Shown here: positions 50,442 through 62,831 of the stretch, one piece after another
Position numbering within the stretch: the first letter of the stretch is position 1
Layout of the letters: each line of letters begins with the position of its first letter
Origin: an uncultured Pseudomonadota bacterium
GTDB lineage: Bacteria > Myxococcota_A > Bradymonadia > Bradymonadales > Bradymonadaceae
Direction: 5' to 3'
Assembly (NCBI GenBank): GCA_913057905.1
Contig: CAJXPB010000004.1
Span: forward strand, 271,114 to 335,113
DNA length: 64,000 nucleotides
Made by a program: the position numbers and the translations under genes
The notes under the pieces: model-generated
Seen by the model: only the letters and a program-made list of their open reading frames with translations
The model's database searches: none
Told to the model about the DNA's origin: nothing

Positions 50442-52511
50442 GTGGCTGACCAGAGACAAGCAGCAAAGCAGACACCGGGCAGTGAGGCGAACGATACGTC
50501 GGGAGACGACGGCGTCGTCAAGATCTGCAAGCAGTGTATGACCTCGCGTCCCGCCGACCAGGCGTTCTGTCTGGAGTGCGGCGCGGAGCTCGTTCCCATT
50601 CGGGCGGTCCGGGATTCCTACCTGGGTGAGACCGTCAGCGGAAAGTACAAACTCGTCGACAAGATCGGGTCCGGGGGCATGGGAGAGGTATACCTGGGGG
50701 TCAATGAGCCCCTGGGACAGCGGGTGGCGGTCAAGTTTCTGAGCCGCAAATACACCGACAACGAGCAGGTGATCATGCGCTTCCTCAACGAGGCGCGTTC
50801 GTACTGCAAGGTGAATCACCCGAATGCGGTGACCCTGCTCGATTACGGTCAGCACACCGACGGGGCGCTCTTCCTGTTGACGGAATTCGTCGAGGGGCGT
50901 TCTCTGACCGACACGGTCTTCGAAGATGGTCCACTGTCGCCGCGTCAGGCGATGGTGTTGGGCATGCAGTGCGCCGAAGTGCTGGGTGCGGCCCACCGGC
51001 AGGGCGTCATCCACCGGGATCTGAAGCCCGACAACCTGATGCTGATGTCCGGCGAAGGGGACCGCTACAATGTAAAGGTCCTGGACTTCGGGATTGCCAA
51101 GATGGTCGACGACGAGCGCGGTCAGGTGACCGAGACGGGATCGGTCTTCGGGACGCCCGAATTCATGTCGCCCGAACAGGCTCAGGGCCACGAGGCGGAC
51201 CCGCGCTCGGATCTGTACGCGCTGGGAATCATACTCTTCTACGCGATGACCGGCCGGCTCCCGTTTACCGACGAGAGCCAGTACAAGATCTTGGAGGCCC
51301 ACATCAAAACGGGCCCGCCGCGGCCGTCGGAGGTCTCCGATATCGATGTGCCGCTCGGGATCGAAGCGGTCATCATGAAGTGTCTGAACAAGGATCCCTC
51401 CGGTCGGTTCCAGAACGCCGAGGAACTCGTCGCCGCCCTCGAGGAGGAACGCTCGAAGCTGCGCTCCGGAAGTAGTGTGCAGCCGAAGCCCGATGCGTCG
51501 ACCGGTGACAGTCCATCCAAGGAGCCGTCTTGGACCGAGGGTTCGTCGCCCACCGAAGCGTACCCGGACGATTTCGAGTCAGAACTCGAAGGCGTACGGC
51601 TCGCAGACAGCGACGCTCCCCGGGAGACCTTCGAGATCTCGGAGATCGACCTGCCGACGCCGGTGCTCGACCAGGAGTTTGGGTCCGTTCAAGGGGTGCA
51701 GGAGTCCGATGAGCTCGACGACGGATTTTCGGCGGGTGACGACGCCTCGGACGCCCCGCGCGAGGACTCCAGCTTCGTCGGATGGGACGCCGCCACCGAC
51801 AGCAGTCAGCCCGAAGCCATCGATTTCGGCGAACAAGAGGGTGGACTGGAGCGCCTTCCCGCCATCGGGGCCGCGCTGGTTCTCATCCTGGTGGGCGCGG
51901 CCGTGGTTCTGAATATGGGCGACGACTCCGGGGTGTCGGCAGCCGAGTCCGACGGGATCGAGGAGCGCATTGTGGCGGCAACCGCCGATATCGAGGCGGG
52001 GCGTCTGACGCAGGCCACGGATGCCGTGGCCGCGCTCGACGAAGACTTGTCCGAACAGGACGGTACACAAGGAGAGCTGACCGAACGATTTCGAACGCTT
52101 CAGGATCGGCTGACGGCGGTCGTCAAGGCGAAGGGGCAGGCCGAGGCCGCGCTGGAGAACGGGCATTGTGACCGCGCCGAATCGGCGCTGATTACCCTGG
52201 AGTCGATGTCGGCGCCGGCGGCGGTCTCGTTCGCCGACCGATTGACGCGATGCCGCGAAGCCGATTCGTCCAAGAAGGCTCGCGCACGGGCGGCGGAGCC
52301 TCGGGCCGAGTCGCAGCCGGAGACCGAGTCCGAGCCGACCTCGCAGCCGGACTCTCGTGCAGAATCGACCGATGAGCCTTCGGCTGAACCGACAGGCGAG
52401 CCCGAACCTGAATCCGAGAATGCCGGTGAGAACGTCGGAGAAGCGACGGCCGACTCGGGGGGCAGCGGCGACGATGAAGACGATCCGATCGAACCTCCGA
52501 AACAGCTCTAG
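50442..52511 (+). CDS. Zinc-ribbon Ser/Thr kinase with membrane helix and helical tail
   Basis: The 689-aa protein has an N-terminal Cys pair region (KICKQCMTSRPADQAFCLEC), then an intact kinase (residues ~65-330) with IGSGGMGEVYLGV, VAVKFL, VIHRDLKPDN (catalytic Asp near 192) and LDFGIAKM. A Pro/Asp-rich linker, a transmembrane helix at about 473-492, and a helical outer domain (ESDGIEERIVAATADIEAGR) follow. GTG 50442 has an AAGGAG box about 7 nt upstream. It is 147 bp upstream of the pseudokinase gene, with the same leader style, so they may be co-expressed. An active transmembrane kinase is expected. Confidence 0.92.
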   Translation: MADQRQAAKQTPGSEANDTSGDDGVVKICKQCMTSRPADQAFCLECGAELVPIRAVRDSYLGETVSGKYKLVDKIGSGGMGEVYLGVNEPLGQRVAVKFLSRKYTDNEQVIMRFLNEARSYCKVNHPNAVTLLDYGQHTDGALFLLTEFVEGRSLTDTVFEDGPLSPRQAMVLGMQCAEVLGAAHRQGVIHRDLKPDNLMLMSGEGDRYNVKVLDFGIAKMVDDERGQVTETGSVFGTPEFMSPEQAQGHEADPRSDLYALGIILFYAMTGRLPFTDESQYKILEAHIKTGPPRPSEVSDIDVPLGIEAVIMKCLNKDPSGRFQNAEELVAALEEERSKLRSGSSVQPKPDASTGDSPSKEPSWTEGSSPTEAYPDDFESELEGVRLADSDAPRETFEISEIDLPTPVLDQEFGSVQGVQESDELDDGFSAGDDASDAPREDSSFVGWDAATDSSQPEAIDFGEQEGGLERLPAIGAALVLILVGAAVVLNMGDDSGVSAAESDGIEERIVAATADIEAGRLTQATDAVAALDEDLSEQDGTQGELTERFRTLQDRLTAVVKAKGQAEAALENGHCDRAESALITLESMSAPAAVSFADRLTRCREADSSKKARARAAEPRAESQPETESEPTSQPDSRAESTDEPSAEPTGEPEPESENAGENVGEATADSGGSGDDEDDPIEPPKQL

Positions 52512-52538
52512 TATGATGGGTTGTACGAGCGCGTATGA

Positions 52539-52565
52539 GATGGCCGCGTGACCGCGCGGGCCATC
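52539..52565. other. Hairpin between kinase and pseudokinase genes
   Basis: GATGGCC (52539-52545) pairs with GGCCATC (52559-52565), with GCG/CGC extending the stem past one bulged G. No U-tract follows. It lies 28 bp after the kinase stop and could be a partial attenuator or a processing site. Weakly supported. Confidence 0.3.
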
Positions 52566-52658
52566 GTACCGTACGGCACAACTGCGTCGTGTGCGTGAAT
52601 CCGCGACGAGGACGCTTAGGTTTGTACCGAATGCCTTTGAGCCCCGAAGGAGCCACCC

Positions 52659-54722
52659 GTGGTTTGCCCGAACTGTGGAAGTGCAATCGAACCGTCCGAC
52701 CGGGAGTGTCCCAACTGCGGTGCGTCGCTGGAGCGCTCCACGGACCCGAAACAGCTCGAAAAAAAGTCCCAGGGTCTCAAACAGATGACCCGGGAGCTGA
52801 GGGCGGTCGACAGCGGGGGCCCTCAACGGTTCGAGTCGGGCGATGTCATCGCCGGTCGATTTCGAGTCGACGAATTCGTCGCTCGCGGCCCGCTCGGTGA
52901 GGTCTACAGGGTCCGCGATGAAGAGAGCGAGTCCATCGTCGCGGTCAAGCTCTTTGATCCCGAACTGATCGAAACCGCCGAGGAGCGATCGCGGTTCGAG
53001 CGCGTGGCTCGGCGCATGACGTCGATGACCCAGGCGAATGTCGTTCGCCTCTACGACAGCGGGATCGATGAGACCGGTACCGAGAGTCTCCCCTGGGTGT
53101 CGATGGAGTATCTCCAGGGCCTGACACTGCGGAAGGCCCTGCAACTTCGCCACAAAAAGGGCCAGCGCTTCGAGGTCGAAGAACTCGAATCGATCGTCCG
53201 ACAGATCGTGCGGGCACTGCAGCATCTCGGCCGGGCCTTCCCCCACGGAAATCTCAAACCGTCGAATGTCTTCATCCTGCCCGACCGCGTGGCCGTGACC
53301 GATGGCTTCGAGCTGTCGGCATTTGTGCCGGAAAAGTGGGTGGATCGACTCAAGGAGTCGGAGTTTCTGGCACCGGAGCTGCGTGCAGGGGGCGGGGAAC
53401 TGACCAAGCGGGCCGATGTCTTCAGTCTGGGTACGATCATCCAGAACATGCGATTCGGCGAAGAGGGCGACTTCGAGACAACCTCGACCGACATCGATGA
53501 GGGTATCGCCAGGCTACGTCGTCGGGCCACGGCTAACACTCCCGCAGACCGCTATCCGTCGCCCGAGGCGCTCTGCGAAGATCTTCTGACGCTTATCGAT
53601 ACCGGCCAGCTTCTGGACGAGGGCGCCGAGGAGACCCGCATCGAGGTCGATCCGACTCTCGATTCGACCACCGAAGAGACCGTGCGAGACCCGAATGTGC
53701 CGCCGGTGGTATCGGGAACGTCGACGGTCGCCGAGGGTGCAACCGCAGCGGCGTCGGAGTCTAATCGGCAGACACCGACGGCGGAGTCGCCGGGGGAAGC
53801 ATCCACGGATGGATCGGCGGCCAAGTCGGATGACCCGGCTCCCCACTGGGTGATCGGCGGCATAATGATCGTGCTCGTCGTCGTCGCGATCGCAGTCGCG
53901 AATCTCGATTTCGGGTCCGACGAGCCCGTCGAGATCACACCGTCCGACAGAGTCGATGTCGGTGAATCGGCTCGGTCGGTCGACGCCGGCGAATCCGAGA
54001 CGATGCAGTTCGAAGAAGGGAGTCTCGAAGGGGCGGCGGCGGCTGTCGACGCCGGGAGGACTCCCGACGCGGCGACGACGCGCGATGCGGCGGCCGACGT
54101 AGCTCGAGCAGACGTGGCGGCGTCCGAGACGGGCGAAGGCGACGACCCGGCACCGGGCTCGGGTTCCGGGCCACCGTCGACCCTCGGCGACGAGGAGCCC
54201 GGAGGGGCTGCAGGGGGTCGAGCCGGCGGTGAGAAGACGCCTCGAGGAACGGATTGCCCATCGGGCATGGCCTTGGTAAAGGCGGGGTCGGGGAACTACT
54301 GCATCGACCGTTACGAGTACCCGGGACAGGGCCAGACCCCCAAGGTGAACGTCACGTGGTTTGCCGCCCAGAAGCTATGCGAAGAGCGACAGGCCAGACT
54401 CTGTACACTCAACGAGTTTCAGCGAGCGTGCGGCCGGACGTACCCTTGGGGAGACAACTGGGATCCCGACCGATGTAACACGGCCGACGCCGACGGGTTC
54501 GCCCGTCAGGTCGAGCCGACCGGATCCCACGATCGTTGCCGAAGCTGGCCCGGCACCTACGACATGGTCGGAAACGTCGCAGAATGGGTCAAAGAGCAAC
54601 GGATCGTCGGCGGCGGTTATGACAGTGGTCCCCAGGTAGCCACCTGTCGATATGTTTCGAAGAAGGCGCCGGGTCGGGGGGCCCCAAATGTCGGATTTCG
54701 ATGTTGTGCGGCGCCCGACTGA
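52659..54722 (+). CDS. Pseudokinase fused to a formylglycine-generating-enzyme-like (FGE-sulfatase) domain
   Basis: The 687-aa protein starts with two zinc-ribbon Cys pairs (CPNCG...CPNCG), then a kinase-like domain (residues ~60-320). The glycine loop (RGPLGEVY) and VAVK lysine remain, but the catalytic loop reads HGNLKPSN (Asn198 in place of the catalytic Asp) and the DFG motif reads TDGFEL, so it should not phosphorylate. A helix at about 396-415 is followed by an FGE-sulfatase domain (534-687; SGMALVKAGSGNYCIDRYEY, MVGNVAEWV, NVGFRCC). Where copper-binding Cys are expected it has Ser and Ala, so that domain also looks inactive. GTG 52659 has AAGGAG. Likely a signalling scaffold or carbohydrate binder. 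Confidence 0.85.
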   Translation: MVCPNCGSAIEPSDRECPNCGASLERSTDPKQLEKKSQGLKQMTRELRAVDSGGPQRFESGDVIAGRFRVDEFVARGPLGEVYRVRDEESESIVAVKLFDPELIETAEERSRFERVARRMTSMTQANVVRLYDSGIDETGTESLPWVSMEYLQGLTLRKALQLRHKKGQRFEVEELESIVRQIVRALQHLGRAFPHGNLKPSNVFILPDRVAVTDGFELSAFVPEKWVDRLKESEFLAPELRAGGGELTKRADVFSLGTIIQNMRFGEEGDFETTSTDIDEGIARLRRRATANTPADRYPSPEALCEDLLTLIDTGQLLDEGAEETRIEVDPTLDSTTEETVRDPNVPPVVSGTSTVAEGATAAASESNRQTPTAESPGEASTDGSAAKSDDPAPHWVIGGIMIVLVVVAIAVANLDFGSDEPVEITPSDRVDVGESARSVDAGESETMQFEEGSLEGAAAAVDAGRTPDAATTRDAAADVARADVAASETGEGDDPAPGSGSGPPSTLGDEEPGGAAGGRAGGEKTPRGTDCPSGMALVKAGSGNYCIDRYEYPGQGQTPKVNVTWFAAQKLCEERQARLCTLNEFQRACGRTYPWGDNWDPDRCNTADADGFARQVEPTGSHDRCRSWPGTYDMVGNVAEWVKEQRIVGGGYDSGPQVATCRYVSKKAPGRGAPNVGFRCCAAPD

Positions 54723-54745
54723 CTTACAGCCCCCAATCAAATTTC

Positions 54746-56053
54746 ATGATCAGCCGTTATTCTCGTCCGCAACTCGATCGAATCTGGTCCCAGCAGCGCA
54801 AACTCGAGTTGTGGCTCGAGGTGGAGATCGCCGCCCTTGAGGGGTGGTCCCAGGAGGGGCTCGTCCCGCAGGAGGCCGTCGAAGCCGTGCGCGACCAGGC
54901 CGAAGTCGATGTCGAGCGGGTCAAAGAAATCGAACGCGAGACCCGCCACGACGTCGCCGCGTTCGTCCAGTCGATCGAAGAGGTCGTCGGCGCCGAACAC
55001 GGCCGATGGGTCCACTTCGGGCTGACGAGTTCAGATGTGTTGGACACCGCCTACGCGCTCCAGCTCGTCGAGGCAGCGGATATTCTGCTCGAAGACGTCG
55101 ACACATTGCTCGACGTTCTCGAACGCCGGGCCTTTGAACACCGTGACACGCCAAAGGTCGGCCGAAGCCACGGCATCCACGCCGAACCGACGACCCTGGG
55201 TCACACCTTCGCCGTCTGGTACGAGGAGATGAAGCGGGCCCGCCGGCGACTGAAGCAGGCCAGAGAGACCGTCCGCGTCGGAAAGGTCTCCGGCTCGGTC
55301 GGCACCTTTGCGAACGTTCCTCCGGGCGTCGAGGCTCACGTCTGCGATAAACTGGGCCTGAAACCCGCGTCGGTCAGCACGCAGATCGTCCAACGCGACC
55401 GTCACGCCGAGTTTTCGACGGCGATGGCGCTGGTCGCCTCCAGTCTGGAGAAATTTGCGACCGAGGTTCGTCATCTGCAGCGGACCGAGGTCGCCGAGGC
55501 CGAAGAGTTCTTCCACGAGGGACAAAAGGGCAGCAGTTCGATGCCCCACAAACGCAACCCGGTGTTGACCGAAAACGTCACGGGGCTGGCCCGTACCATC
55601 CGCGGATACGCTTCACCGGCGCAGGAGAATGTGGCCCTGTGGCACGAGCGGGACATCAGTCACTCGTCGGTCGAACGCATCGTCGGTCCGGACGCCACCA
55701 CGCTTCTAGACTTTGCGCTCGTGCGCATGACAAAGGTGCTGGACAAGCTCGTCGTCTACCCGGACAAGATGATGGAAAACCTCCGGGAGACCAACGGGTT
55801 GGTGTTCAGCCAACGCGTGCTCTTGGCGCTGATTCGCAACGGGGCTTCGCGCGACGGCGCCTACCGTACCGTCCAGCGGCTGGCCAAAGAGGCGTTCGAG
55901 GAGGAGCGAAACTTCGAGGCCCTGGTGCGCGACGACGAGTCGGTCTGTGCTCAACTCGGCGACGACGAACTCGACGCCTGCTTCGACCTGGAGACCGTGC
56001 TCGAAAACATCCCGACGATCTTCGAGCGCGTCTTCGGCCAGTCTTCCAAGTAA
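54746..56053 (+). CDS. purB: Adenylosuccinate lyase
   Basis: PurB cleaves SAICAR to AICAR and adenylosuccinate to AMP. The 435-aa protein has [16 protein letters not shown] and the signature loop [20 protein letters not shown], with its catalytic serine and conserved sequence. ATG 54746 ([14 protein letters not shown]) is chosen because upstream codons overlap the kinase gene. It starts 23 bp after the pseudokinase stop and is followed after 22 bp by purC, so this purine run could be read from an upstream promoter; no separate promoter is clear. The call is secure. Confidence 0.96.
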   Translation: MISRYSRPQLDRIWSQQRKLELWLEVEIAALEGWSQEGLVPQEAVEAVRDQAEVDVERVKEIERETRHDVAAFVQSIEEVVGAEHGRWVHFGLTSSDVLDTAYALQLVEAADILLEDVDTLLDVLERRAFEHRDTPKVGRSHGIHAEPTTLGHTFAVWYEEMKRARRRLKQARETVRVGKVSGSVGTFANVPPGVEAHVCDKLGLKPASVSTQIVQRDRHAEFSTAMALVASSLEKFATEVRHLQRTEVAEAEEFFHEGQKGSSSMPHKRNPVLTENVTGLARTIRGYASPAQENVALWHERDISHSSVERIVGPDATTLLDFALVRMTKVLDKLVVYPDKMMENLRETNGLVFSQRVLLALIRNGASRDGAYRTVQRLAKEAFEEERNFEALVRDDESVCAQLGDDELDACFDLETVLENIPTIFERVFGQSSK

Positions 56054-56075
56054 TACCATTTCATCGGAGAGACCC

Positions 56076-56825
56076 ATGACGATCGATGTCTCATACACCG
56101 ACGACGATTTTCTGTACGAAGGTAAGGCGAAGTACCTGTTTGAGGTCGAGGATTCCGGGGAACACCTGGTCCAGCGATTCAAGGACGACGCGACGGCGTT
56201 CAACGGCAAGAAGTTCGCCCAGTTCGAGGGCAAGGGTCAGCTAAACTGTGCCTTTACGACCCATTTCTTCGACGCGTTGAACGACGCCGGAGTCGACACA
56301 CACTTTCACGGCCGCCTCAACGAGACAGACATGTTGATCGAGCGGCTCGAGATCGTGCCGCTGGAGGTCGTGGTTCGTAACGTGGTCGCCGGATCGCTCA
56401 GTGATCGCACGGGCCTCGACGAGGGGACTCCGATGGAGTCACCGATCGTCGAGACCTTCTACAAAAAGGACGAGCTCGACGACCCGATCCTGTGTGACTG
56501 CCACGTCGAGATGCTCGATCTCGTCGAGCCCCAGCAACTCCGTGATCTGAAGGCCGCGGCGCTGGAGGTCAACGACGTCATCGAGCCGATGTTCGCCGAC
56601 GCGGGCATGCGGCTGATCGACTTCAAACTCGAATTTGGATTCAACGCCGCCGGCGCCCTCGTGCTGGGCGACGAAATCAGTCCGGACACCTGTCGAATCT
56701 GGGACGCCGAAGACGACCGTCATCTGGACAAAGACGTCTTTCGCCGAGACCTGGGCGATCTTATCGAAACCTACGAAGAGGTCGCCGACCGTCTGGGTGT
56801 GCAGGTCGAATTGATCGAAGACTAA
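56076..56825 (+). CDS. purC: SAICAR synthase (phosphoribosylaminoimidazole-succinocarboxamide synthase)
   Basis: PurC condenses CAIR with aspartate to SAICAR in purine synthesis. The 249-aa protein has LYEGKAKYLFEV near the start, DDATAFNGKKFAQFEGKGQL, EVVVRNVVAGSLSDRTGL and LGDEISPDTCRIWD. Length is normal. ATG 56076 follows GGAGAG. It lies 22 bp after purB and 21 bp before purS. The call is secure. Confidence 0.96.
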   Translation: MTIDVSYTDDDFLYEGKAKYLFEVEDSGEHLVQRFKDDATAFNGKKFAQFEGKGQLNCAFTTHFFDALNDAGVDTHFHGRLNETDMLIERLEIVPLEVVVRNVVAGSLSDRTGLDEGTPMESPIVETFYKKDELDDPILCDCHVEMLDLVEPQQLRDLKAAALEVNDVIEPMFADAGMRLIDFKLEFGFNAAGALVLGDEISPDTCRIWDAEDDRHLDKDVFRRDLGDLIETYEEVADRLGVQVELIED

Positions 56826-56846
56826 TCTTTTGAAGTGAGGACAACG

Positions 56847-57098
56847 ATGACCACCGTACGCGTATTGATTCAGAGCAAAGCCGGGGTCCTGGACCCGGAG
56901 GGCGAGGCCGTCAAGGGCGGCATCGAACGACTGGGCCACGAAGGCGTCGAGCGAGTCGGGGTCGGCAAAGTCGTCGACATCGACTTCGAGACCGACGACA
57001 CCGACGAGATCGAATCCCGGGTCGAGCAGATCTGTGACGAGTTTCTCGTCAATCCGATCATCGAGCGCTACTCCTACGAGATCCTGGACAACCAGTGA
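56847..57098 (+). CDS. purS: FGAM synthase subunit PurS
   Basis: PurS is the small subunit that bridges PurQ and PurL in the three-part FGAM synthase. The 83-aa protein matches the family: VRVLIQSKAGVLDPEGEAVK at the start and EFLVNPIIERYSYEIL at the end. ATG 56847 follows GTGAGG. It lies 21 bp after purC and 50 bp before purQ. The call is secure. Confidence 0.95.
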   Translation: MTTVRVLIQSKAGVLDPEGEAVKGGIERLGHEGVERVGVGKVVDIDFETDDTDEIESRVEQICDEFLVNPIIERYSYEILDNQ

Positions 57099-57148
57099 AC
57101 TGCGGGGCGGGCCCAGAGCCCGTGCCGTTGTGACGGAGAGAGTCAGCT

Positions 57149-57841
57149 ATGAAGTTTGGAATCGTGCAATTCCCGGGATCGAACTGCGACCGGGACTGCT
57201 ATCATGTGGCCTCCCGGGTCCTCGATCAGGATGCCGAGTTCATCTGGCACCGCGACCGCGACCTCGACGATGTCGACGTCGTCGTACTCCCCGGCGGTTT
57301 CTCGTACGGGGACTACCTGCGGACGGGCGCCATTGCGAAATTGAGTCCCGTCATGCAGGAAGTCGCGGACTTCGCCGAGTCCGGCGGTCCGGTCGTCGGG
57401 ATCTGCAATGGCTTCCAGGTGCTTCTGGAGACGGGGCTTCTGCCCGGTGGCATGCTGCGCAACGAGTCGCTGCACTTCATCTGCCGAGACGTCCATCTTC
57501 GGTGCAATCGCAGCGGAAGTGCCTTCTCGCAGACCCTCGATGTCGGCGAGGTGCTCGAGATGCCAATTGCGCACGCCGAAGGAAATTACACCATCGATGA
57601 AGCCGGTCTGGCCGAGCTGCGCGACCACGACCAGATCGTCTTTCAGTACTGCGACGCCGACGGCGGCGTGGGGCGGTCATCGAATCCGAACGGCAGTGTC
57701 GAGAATATTGCGGGCATCTGCAATCGACGCGGAAACGTCGTGGGCATGATGCCCCATCCGGAGCGGGCCAGCGAGTCGATTCTCGGCGGGACCGACGGCC
57801 GGGCGCTCTTTGAATCTGCGCTCGAATACGCGGCGGGCTGA
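57149..57841 (+). CDS. purQ: FGAM synthase glutaminase subunit PurQ
   Basis: PurQ releases ammonia from glutamine for PurL. The 230-aa protein is a class I amidotransferase with [19 protein letters not shown], Cys86 being the nucleophile, and a C-terminal [10 protein letters not shown] catalytic His-Pro-Glu region. It is followed after 65 bp by purL. The call is secure. Confidence 0.96.
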   Translation: MKFGIVQFPGSNCDRDCYHVASRVLDQDAEFIWHRDRDLDDVDVVVLPGGFSYGDYLRTGAIAKLSPVMQEVADFAESGGPVVGICNGFQVLLETGLLPGGMLRNESLHFICRDVHLRCNRSGSAFSQTLDVGEVLEMPIAHAEGNYTIDEAGLAELRDHDQIVFQYCDADGGVGRSSNPNGSVENIAGICNRRGNVVGMMPHPERASESILGGTDGRALFESALEYAAG

Positions 57842-57860
57842 CAAATCATTTTGAACGTCT

Positions 57861-57879
57861 CGGTCCGGAATTCGGACCG
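57861..57879 (+). promoter_or_regulatory. Perfect hairpin between purQ and purL
   Basis: CGGTCCG and CGGACCG form a perfect 7-bp stem around GAATT, in the 65-bp purQ-purL spacer. There is no following U-tract, so it is not a classic terminator. It may tune relative expression of PurL, or be a processing site. Confidence 0.35.
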
Positions 57880-57906
57880 TGCGCAAGGTATTGCAGGGAC
57901 AACGAG

Positions 57907-60144
<2,238 letters not shown>

Positions 60145-60210
60145 CAGAGGCCGTCCCGGGCGATGTGGGGGGCAGATTCACAACAAGACTGATTCCAGAT
60201 GGAGATGATT

Positions 60211-61956
60211 ATGAGAATGCGGAATTCGTTGTGGACATCGATTCTCCTGGGACTCTCTGTGGCCGGACTGTTGGCCGCTCCCGCCTGCAAGACAGCGGGC
60301 GGAAAGGACGATGCCCGCCAGGCGGCCCAGCAGATGGCCGGCCCGGCGTACTTTACCGAGATCCCGGCCGACACCCCGTACATCTACGCGGGAACCGAGC
60401 CGATCCCCGCCGAGGACGTCGACGATCTCGTGAACACGCTCAAGACCCTGCTCGATACGGCGGGGTCGAACATCGAGGCCGACGAGTCGCCGGAGGGGCC
60501 CCAGGAAGTGCTGCAGGCGATGGCCATCGAAGCTGCCCGGAAGGTCGCCGAAGAGGGACCGTCGTCGATGGGCATCGAAACGTCTCCGTATGTGGGAGCC
60601 TGGGGACTCGGCCCCCTGCCGGTCTTTCGGATCTCACTGGACGATGCCGACGCCTTCCGATCGTTTGTCAAAGACGTGGAATCAAAGGTGGGAGTCACCT
60701 CCGTCGAGGAGACCACCGATGGAGCGACGGTACACCGGTTCTTCAAAGAGCGAGACACCGAGGCCGTCGTCGTGACTCGGGATGGCGCGGTGTACATGAC
60801 CATCGTTCCCGATGACGCCAAGTCGGCGATGATGCCGTATCTGACGGGTTCCAAAAAGCCGGCATCCTCACTGGCGAAGGCCGCCACGATGCCCGCATTG
60901 CGCGACACCTACGATTTCGACCCGGCCACCTTCGGCTACGTCGATGTCGATGGCCTGGTCAAGACCTTCATGGGCGTCGACAAACCCAGCGGCATCACCA
61001 AGGAAGTCCTGGAGGCGATCGGCGAGATCCCGGAGCCGGCCAGCGAGGTCTGCGGCGAGGAGATTTCCGAGCTGACCACGAAGATCCCACGCGTGATCAT
61101 GGGGTCGACCAATTCCAGCGACGAGCCGTTCTCTTTTGTCTTCGGGATGGAGACGAGTGAGTCGGTCGCGGCGGACCTCAACTCGATTCAGGGACGCATC
61201 CCCGGAGTCTCGAACACGTTGTTTGGACGGGCGATGGCGAGTATCGGGGTGGGCATCGATCTCGAGGCGACACAGACGCTCGCAAAACAGCGTGCCGCCG
61301 AACTGCGTGAAGATCCCTACGAGTGCGAACAGTTGAAACAGATGAATGAACAGGCCAAGCGGGCTGATTCGGCGCAGTTTATCCGACCGGCGTGGCTGGC
61401 AAAACTCCACGGGTTTTCGCTGATGGTCGATTCCGTTGAGTTCGGCTCCAGTTTTCAGGATCTGCGCGCTCTGAATGCGGTCGGGCTGGTGGCCTCACCG
61501 GAGATTCAGACGATTTTCAGCCAGCTCAGGATGTTCGTGCCCGGCCTCCAGGAACTCGAGGTATCCGAGGATGGTGCGCCGGTCCTGCTGGAGCGGCTGT
61601 CGAAGCAGTCCAAGCGGCTGGAGTCCCCGCACCTGGCGATGACCTCCAAGATTATCGGGGCCTCGATCGGCGCGAAGATGGCGGCCGAGCTCGAACGCGT
61701 CTTGAAACCAGAGACGTCGGATTCCTCCGAGGCTGAAGCGTCGAGTCAAGCCGCGGATGACCGAGCGATGATGGCCTTTCGATTTCACTGCAAGTCGATC
61801 GTCGATTCGCTTCCGGAGAGCGCCCGAGAGATGGCGACCAAGATCACCGGCGGCAAAGACGGCAAGGGCTGCCAGATCTCGCGCAAGGTCACCCTGCGAG
61901 CGACCGATCGCGGGCTCTTCCTGAACATCGATTCGCAGGAGAGCTCCGGCGACTGA
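60211..61956 (+). CDS. Hypothetical lipoprotein, 581 aa
   Basis: The product has a lipoprotein signal (LLAAPAC, Cys26) followed by a mixed alpha/beta body with repeats such as GPLPVFRISLDDADAFRSFV and WLAKLHGFSLMVDSVEF. The pattern resembles large lipoproteins of unknown function found in myxobacteria-like genomes; I do not recognise a named family. ATG 60211 follows a GGAGATG box; two earlier in-frame ATGs are too close to it. It is 66 bp after purL and overlaps the following acyltransferase by TGATG, so it starts a new overlapping operon. Confidence 0.78.
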   Translation: MRMRNSLWTSILLGLSVAGLLAAPACKTAGGKDDARQAAQQMAGPAYFTEIPADTPYIYAGTEPIPAEDVDDLVNTLKTLLDTAGSNIEADESPEGPQEVLQAMAIEAARKVAEEGPSSMGIETSPYVGAWGLGPLPVFRISLDDADAFRSFVKDVESKVGVTSVEETTDGATVHRFFKERDTEAVVVTRDGAVYMTIVPDDAKSAMMPYLTGSKKPASSLAKAATMPALRDTYDFDPATFGYVDVDGLVKTFMGVDKPSGITKEVLEAIGEIPEPASEVCGEEISELTTKIPRVIMGSTNSSDEPFSFVFGMETSESVAADLNSIQGRIPGVSNTLFGRAMASIGVGIDLEATQTLAKQRAAELREDPYECEQLKQMNEQAKRADSAQFIRPAWLAKLHGFSLMVDSVEFGSSFQDLRALNAVGLVASPEIQTIFSQLRMFVPGLQELEVSEDGAPVLLERLSKQSKRLESPHLAMTSKIIGASIGAKMAAELERVLKPETSDSSEAEASSQAADDRAMMAFRFHCKSIVDSLPESAREMATKITGGKDGKGCQISRKVTLRATDRGLFLNIDSQESSGD

Positions 61957-62831
61957 TGCCTTTTAACGTTATCAACAATCCGGAGGTCTTCGAGCGCGTA
62001 CGGCGCCTGCAAATCCCGTTCAATCGCTACGGCCTCGACCGCTACGGGATCTCGCAGGAACACCTGGCGAACGTCTTTACGGTGTTTCGGCCGTTCTACG
62101 AGCGGTATTTCTCGGTGGAGTGCTACGGGCTCGAGCACGTCCCGGGCCAGGGGCGTGGTATGCTGGTGGGAAACCACTCGGGCGGGATTCCCGTCGACGG
62201 GGCGATGCTTCTGTCGGCACTGTTTTTTGACAAAGAGCCGCCGCGTCTCGTCCACGGGATGGTCGACAAGTTTGCCAATCGCTGGCCCATTGTCTCGCAA
62301 TGGTTCAGCCGTATGGGGCAGTTTACCGGCCTTCCCGAACACGCCGTGCGGCTTCTGAAGGACGACCGTTTGCTGATGGTTTTTCCGGAGGGCGCCGAGG
62401 GGACGGCCAAGCTCTTCAAGGATCGCTACAAGCTGCTGGACTTCGGCACGGGATTTATGCGCCTGGCGCTGAAGTCGGACTCCCCGATCATTCCCTTTGC
62501 ATTCATCGGAGGCGAAGAGGCGATGCCCGTGATGTTTCGCCTCGAGAAGCTCGGCAACCTGCTGGGTGCTCCGTACGTCCCGGTGCCTCCGCATCTTCTG
62601 CCGATTCCCCTGCCGGTCCACTGCGAATTTCACTTCGGAGAGCCGATGAATTTCGAGGGGGACGGCACGGAGTCCGACGAGACGATTCAAGAGTACATCG
62701 ACCAGGTCCGGACCCGCATCGAGGCCCTGATCGAGAAGGGGCGGCGCCACTGGCGAAAGCGCATCGGGCGCGGCGACCGCGAACGGGCCATCGAGGGTTC
62801 TACGAACGATACGGCTGAGGAGGATGAATGA
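61956..62831 (+). CDS. PlsC-type 1-acyl-glycerol-phosphate/lysophospholipid acyltransferase
   Basis: This family acylates glycerolipids using acyl-CoA or acyl-ACP. The 291-aa protein has [10 protein letters not shown], carrying the His-X4-Asp catalytic motif, then [20 protein letters not shown] with the FPEG substrate-binding motif. No strong membrane helix is visible, so it may be peripheral. Start ATG 61956 overlaps the previous stop (TGATG) and its end overlaps the epimerase start (ATGA). The specific substrate is unknown; diacylglycerol, ornithine lipid or other acyl acceptors are possible. Confidence 0.85.
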   Translation: MPFNVINNPEVFERVRRLQIPFNRYGLDRYGISQEHLANVFTVFRPFYERYFSVECYGLEHVPGQGRGMLVGNHSGGIPVDGAMLLSALFFDKEPPRLVHGMVDKFANRWPIVSQWFSRMGQFTGLPEHAVRLLKDDRLLMVFPEGAEGTAKLFKDRYKLLDFGTGFMRLALKSDSPIIPFAFIGGEEAMPVMFRLEKLGNLLGAPYVPVPPHLLPIPLPVHCEFHFGEPMNFEGDGTESDETIQEYIDQVRTRIEALIEKGRRHWRKRIGRGDRERAIEGSTNDTAEEDE

